Shown one piece after another: positions 59,560-64,000 of a stretch of 64,000 nucleotides of DNA. The DNA is from Heterohyrax brucei (lineage: Eukaryota > Chordata > Mammalia > Hyracoidea > Procaviidae), in the NCBI GenBank assembly GCA_028571685.1, contig CM053142.1:126162796-126226795 (forward strand), read 5' to 3'. The position numbers and the translations under genes are program-made. The notes under the pieces are model-generated. The model worked only from the letters and a program-made list of their open reading frames with translations. It ran no database searches and had not been told where the DNA came from. Every line of letters begins with the position of its first letter. Within the stretch, counting starts at the first letter, position 1.

Positions 59560-61070
59560 AGGTGACCATGTGACAAACTGCCAGCTATTGAAAAGTAAAC
59601 TGAGGTTTCAGGGTCCATGAGAGGGAAGTTCTAGGAAACCTTTTGCCTTCTAAATTACCAAGACTGATAGCAGCTCCCTCATTCTGCTTTGTAAGCAATG
59701 AAATATCTGGTGCTGTTGCAACCTTCTTTTATCCATGAGGGAAAGTTTAAAAAAAACAGACTATTGGCCTAGGTATTGTTGAACATTTAACCCAATGCCA
59801 CCAGTTACCTATTTCTGTGTTTTGTGTTATGATGAGAAAAATAACTTTAAAAAAAAAAATCTGTGGTTCAGGTTTTTCTTATTCATGGCTGACATCATTT
59901 GTAAATGCCTCTGTTCTGACATTCATGATTATAAGTAGGGCACTGATGAACACCCATTGTGCATAAATACTTGACTAGCAACAACTTACATAGTAGTCAA
60001 GGAGGGAGTCATGATCCTGCATTTCCAAAGTTTCTTTGGCAGCTTCGTGCTTAGCTTTTCTATTTTCTTTTTCTTGTGGGGATCAGAAAAATAGTGTACA
60101 TAAGGTTCCCTAAAATTTGCTATTTCCATAAGACATCTTGAATAAGTTATAATTTTATTGATACACTAAATCTGTTTAGGAATAAGAGTCTGAACATGGA
60201 GACAGTGATATTACATAAACATTTTTCACTTTTTAAAGAGTTTCTTCAGTGTTGACAAACCAACTTATTTAGTTTCTCCAGTTTTACACTTTCAAAAGAA
60301 AGTAGTGGTTGAAAGAAGAAATAAACCTTTTTATAAATTCAAACTATAGCTTTTCTAAATAGGATGTTTTGGCAACTGCAGCATATTGTGGTGTTTTTAT
60401 TTTGCAGCAAGTATTGCATGAACTGAATTGTGTTTTAGACGAAGTTGTAAATTCACATGCCGTATAACTGGACTGCTAATCATTAAGGGTTGGGTTGTTT
60501 ATCCCTTCAGAATAAATAAACAGAATCAAAGAAGCTGAACTGAATTAAACTACTCTTTGAAGTAAAAAGTGACAAGTTGGAAAATAGATACTGAAATTGT
60601 GTTAGACTTCAGCTTTCAGTGTCAGGCACTTGGCAATGAGAAACATGAATCCAGTCAGTCTACCTCCGTGCTTCCTACTTCTTTACCCACTCTGGCAGCT
60701 GCTTTTAATCCTGTAGCTTCCAGGAACCTTGGGTGGTTCTGGCTCAAAGAAAAGGTGTTGGATGCTTTTGGATTGTAAGAAATACAAGTATCAGGGACCT
60801 AAGTTGTCTAAAATAGAGATGCTTCTGGCTCATTCTTATCCCTGTTATTAGGCTGGAAGATGGCTCCAAACCTGGCCACACTGCTTGTGAGTTTACTCCA
60901 AGTTAGACTTTCATTCATGGGACACAGATTAAAACTGGACTGAGTGTTAGGTAAACAAGGAACAATTCTTATCTAAATTCTGTTGCCTGCTCTCATCAGC
61001 TATTAATTTCACCCCATACTAAGCTGCATCTTAGTATGGTGGTGTCATTAAACATACCTTGAGTTTTAAA
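59560..61070. other. Intergenic DNA without a recognisable gene
   Basis: No transposon or exon I can name. The open frame 60569-60778 has no known motif. Composition is A/T-rich with short poly-A and poly-T runs. Confidence 0.55.
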
Positions 61071-61083
61071 AAATTAGGAGCTA

Positions 61084-62112
61084 CAAAAGGACAATTATTG
61101 TATGAGACCTCTACAATAAGATCTCAGAAACAGACTTGTGTATAGAAGAAAAGACTCTTTGACAGCTGCAAGGGAGGGGTGGGAGGAAGGGAGGGGGGAA
61201 AGGCTTAGATAGTTGCTAGGTATCTCGTTGAGTGAAATCGGTGACAGCACACGTTAGAAACAAGAACAATATTAAGTGGACTTAAACATAACATGAGTAC
61301 TCCTTCCATCTTAACCCAATATTGCAAGGATAGAGTAGCTGGGGCGGGGGGCAGGGGACTATGCTCTTAGGCGAAAGCGAGGCCAATTGGCACAACTAGC
61401 ATTTTGCTAAGAGGGCTCTCTGCACCCCATGTTGGTGAGTGGCATCTGGGGTCTTAAAAGCTGCCAAGCTGCCATCCGAGGGCACAGCAAATGGTCCCAA
61501 CTCAGCAGGAATGGATGCTTACCGAGGACCAAAATGACATGGGGGAAAGACAACCCAGAAGACAGAGAGCCATATCAGTGGGTGCCTACGTTGACTTGGG
61601 ACTGGAAGAACCAGATGGTGCCCGGCCACCACCAGTGATAGCCACGATGGAGCTCACTAAGTTGAGTCTCACTGGCAACACAAGAATAAAATGGGGTGCA
61701 CCCTGAGATCCCCGCTAAAAGACCTCAATTGATGGTCCAGTGGTTTTGGGGTTCCCCTGGGAGCATGGCTCCTTGCCCTGATGCTGCCCTTGACCATAAA
61801 TCATAACAAAGGTCCACGCTTCGGACAGGAATGTATTGGACTTGGCGATGCAGAGTGGCCATATATTGGATGCACTTTATGGTTCTATACATCTATAGGA
61901 TGTCATCCTGCTGACCTCTGGCTGGAGGAAGGAGAGTGGGTGAAGAGGAGGGAAAAAAGAGACTGTTGGGAGAATGAGACATGTATGGAGCAGAGAGGAA
62001 TAGTGTGCTGTCACTGGGCAGGGAGAGCAGTGGAAGCTGCATATAGGTGGGTATGTAAATTTATACAGGAATGTACATTTTCACTCAGTTATATTAAATA
62101 AAATTTTTTTTT
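61084..62112 (+). mobile_element. L1 LINE 3' end, younger of two neighbours
   Basis: Flanked by a perfect 13-bp duplication AAATTAGGAGCTA (61071-61083 and 62113-62125). Starts in the last ORF2 codons (CTACAAAAGGACAATTATTG lies at the junction) and contains the full 3' UTR: GGGGTCTTAAAAGCTGCCAA, GCACTTTATGGTTCTATACA, GTGTGCTGTCACTGGGCAGG, ending AATAAAA and a T-rich tail. Open frames inside (61429-61706, 61781-62101) are UTR sequence. Confidence 0.9.
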
Positions 62113-62123
62113 TAAATTAGGAG

Positions 62124-63753
62124 CTATCAGTCTCTAATCTCCATAATCTACAAGGTACTGCAAAACCTCATCAAGAAAAAAAACAAATAACCCAATTTAA
62201 AAAATGGGCAAAGGATATGAACAGGCACTTCACCAAAGAAGACATACGGGAGGCTAAGAGATACGTGAGGAAATGTCCATGATCTTTGGCTATTAGAGAA
62301 ATCTAAGTCAAAACTACAGTGAAATACCATCTTACCCCACAAAGGCTGGCATTAATCCAGAAAACACAAAATAAGAAATGTTTGAGGGATTGTGGAGAGA
62401 ATGGAACTCTTCTACACTGCTGATGGGAATGTAACATGGTACCAACCACTTTGGAAATCCACTTGGCACTTTCTGAAAAAGCTAGAAATAGAAATACCAT
62501 AAGATCCAGCAGTCCCACTTCTTGAAATATGCCCTAGAACAATAAGGGCTGTCACACAAACATACATGCACACCAGTGTTTATGGCAGTAGTGTCCACAG
62601 TAGCAAAAAGATGAAATCAACCTAGGTGCTCATCAACAGATGAATGGATAAACAAACTATGATATATTCACACAATGGAATACTATGCAGTGACGAAGAA
62701 GAACGATGAACTCAGAAAACATAACATGAAGTCATCTGAAAGACATTATGCTAAGTGAAATTAGTTGCAAAAGGACAAATACTATATGAGATCACTATAT
62801 AAGGAATTAAGGAAAGCTTTAAGCATAGAAAAAATCTTTAATGGTTATCAAGGAGATGAGGGAGGGAGAGGAATATTCATAGATTGTAGATAGGAATTGG
62901 ATTAGGTGAAGGGAGTCACAGCACACAGTAGAAGGGAAGTTAGCGTAATGACTACATGAAAAGCTAAATACAACTCAACATTTTGAAGGACACAGTAGCA
63001 GGGACAGGGTTCTGAGGACCACAGTTTCAGGGGATATCTAGGTTAACTGGCATAACTAAATTTTTTTAAAGAAAATGTTTTGTGTACTACTTTAGTAAGT
63101 GGTATCTAGGGTCTTAAAAGCTAGCAAGTGGCATCTACATACTATTAATTGGTCCCAAACTCCCTAGATCAGAAAACAATAAGGACATCAAAGACAAGAG
63201 GAAAATAGAGCCCAACAGACAGAAGGTGCCATGTGATCCAGAGACCATCTCAGCATGAGACCAGAAGAATTAGATGGTGCCCAGCTACCACCAATGACCA
63301 CCCTGATAGGGAATACAACATAGACTCCCCAACGTAGCAGGAGAAAAATGGGTGTGCAGAACTAGAAGTCTATTAAAACACTACACTTGATGGGCTGTCA
63401 CACTGCAGCATCCCCTGAGGACATGGCTGCTGGAATCTGTTAGCCCAGAGCTGAAATCAGTACCAAAGTCAACTCTTCAGGCAAAGACTAGACTGGACTA
63501 TAAGACCTGGCAAAGAAAATGCATCTTGGCTTAAATATAAGCATGAGGCTGCTTGAGGCAGCTCTTGTCCAGAGGCGAGATGAGAAGGTGGAGAAGGACA
63601 GGAATTGGTTGAATGGATGCGAGAAGTGCAGGCTGGACAGAGGAACTGTGCTGTAATGGGGCTGGAGGGAGCAGTTAGAGTTGCATACTGGTGTGTGGGG
63701 TTTTATATGGCAAACTGATTTGTAAACTTTTAAGGCACAATAAAATATTTTTT
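62124..63753 (+). mobile_element. L1 LINE, ORF2 part and 3' UTR, older of two neighbours
   Basis: Starts in ORF2 (GATCCAGCAGTCCCACTTCT at 62503 is the 'DPAVPLL' region; AAAGACATTATGCTAAGTG at 62740) with many stops, then the 3' UTR with GGGTCTTAAAAGCTAGCAAG, ending AATAAAATATTTTTT. The right flank ATTAGGAGC (63754-63762) repeats the sequence at 61073-61081 and 62115-62123. Confidence 0.85.
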
Positions 63754-63814
63754 ATTAGGAGCCTTTTTTCTATCGTTATTTTCATTTTTGGACATGTCAT
63801 CATGCTCTTAAACA

Positions 63815-64000
63815 TACTATCAAGGATCAGTAAATTGCATCATGTGAGCTAAACCTGGCTTGCAGGACTATAAATAGTTTTTATATTTTAAACAGTTACT
63901 AGAAAAAAGAAAATGTGACAGGGATCATCTGTGAACACAAAAGCTAGAATATTTCCTATCTTGGCCCTTTAGAGAAAAAGTTTACAGACCCCTGCACTGT
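63815..64000 (-). repeat. Probable hAT-type DNA transposon fragment, cut by window end
   Basis: ATCAGTAAATTGCATCATGT, GTGAGCTAAACCTGGCTTGC, and TTTACAGACCCCTGCAC resemble the widespread mammalian element whose ends read 'CAG.GGTCNGCAAACTTT'. The end is truncated by the window edge. Weak identification. Confidence 0.4.

Noticed and set aside
61781-62101. 106-residue open frame as a host gene
   Set aside because: It is L1 3' UTR sequence repeated at 15510, 52600 and 63600.

Overview
This is a mammalian nuclear genome segment, almost certainly from an afrotherian and most likely a paenungulate such as an elephant. The main evidence is more than thirty copies of the afrotherian tRNA-derived SINE (AfroSINE), recognisable by a GAGTCRGAAYCGACTC-type tail and a 'CTAACCAAAAGGT' head. 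RTE-type LINEs share that tail, and the L1 3' UTRs are unlike those of primates or rodents. I name the SINE, LINE and LTR families from memory of their consensus patterns; no database was searched.

The only protein-coding gene I can support is KICS2 (C12orf66), on the minus strand. Its three coding exons are 43766-43532, 37774-37489 and 24264-23448. They join in frame through consensus GT/AG splice sites and encode 445 residues, the length I recall for the human protein. KICS2 is a subunit of KICSTOR (with KPTN, ITFG2 and SZT2), which holds the GATOR1 complex on lysosomes so that mTORC1 switches off when nutrients are low. The reading frame is intact. The first exon lies in a CpG island (about 43320-44060) with an ETS site, an E-box 24 bp upstream of the ATG and, about 330-370 bp upstream, a cluster of CRE motifs.

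Layout: 1-22.7 kb is downstream intergenic DNA, rich in repeats, with candidate regulatory clusters (tandem RFX X-boxes near 4.8 kb; GATA plus MARE near 13.8 kb) and a tRNA-Met pseudogene at 21.0 kb. 22.7-43.8 kb is the KICS2 locus, with large introns packed with SINEs, L1 and RTE fragments and two solo LTRs. 44.1-64 kb is upstream intergenic DNA dominated by nested transposons: an L1 carrying a mariner that itself carries a younger L1 (49.5-54.1 kb), an inverted pair of mariner fragments split by an LTR (54.8-55.9 kb), and two L1s inserted one after the other at the same target site (61.1-63.8 kb).

I found no new gene system. The most informative signals are the nested insertions with readable target-site duplications, a family of about 510-bp solo LTRs with perfect 5-bp duplications, the sequence link between AfroSINE and RTE tails, and the regulatory motif clusters. 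All other long open frames look like chance ORFs or fragments of transposon proteins.
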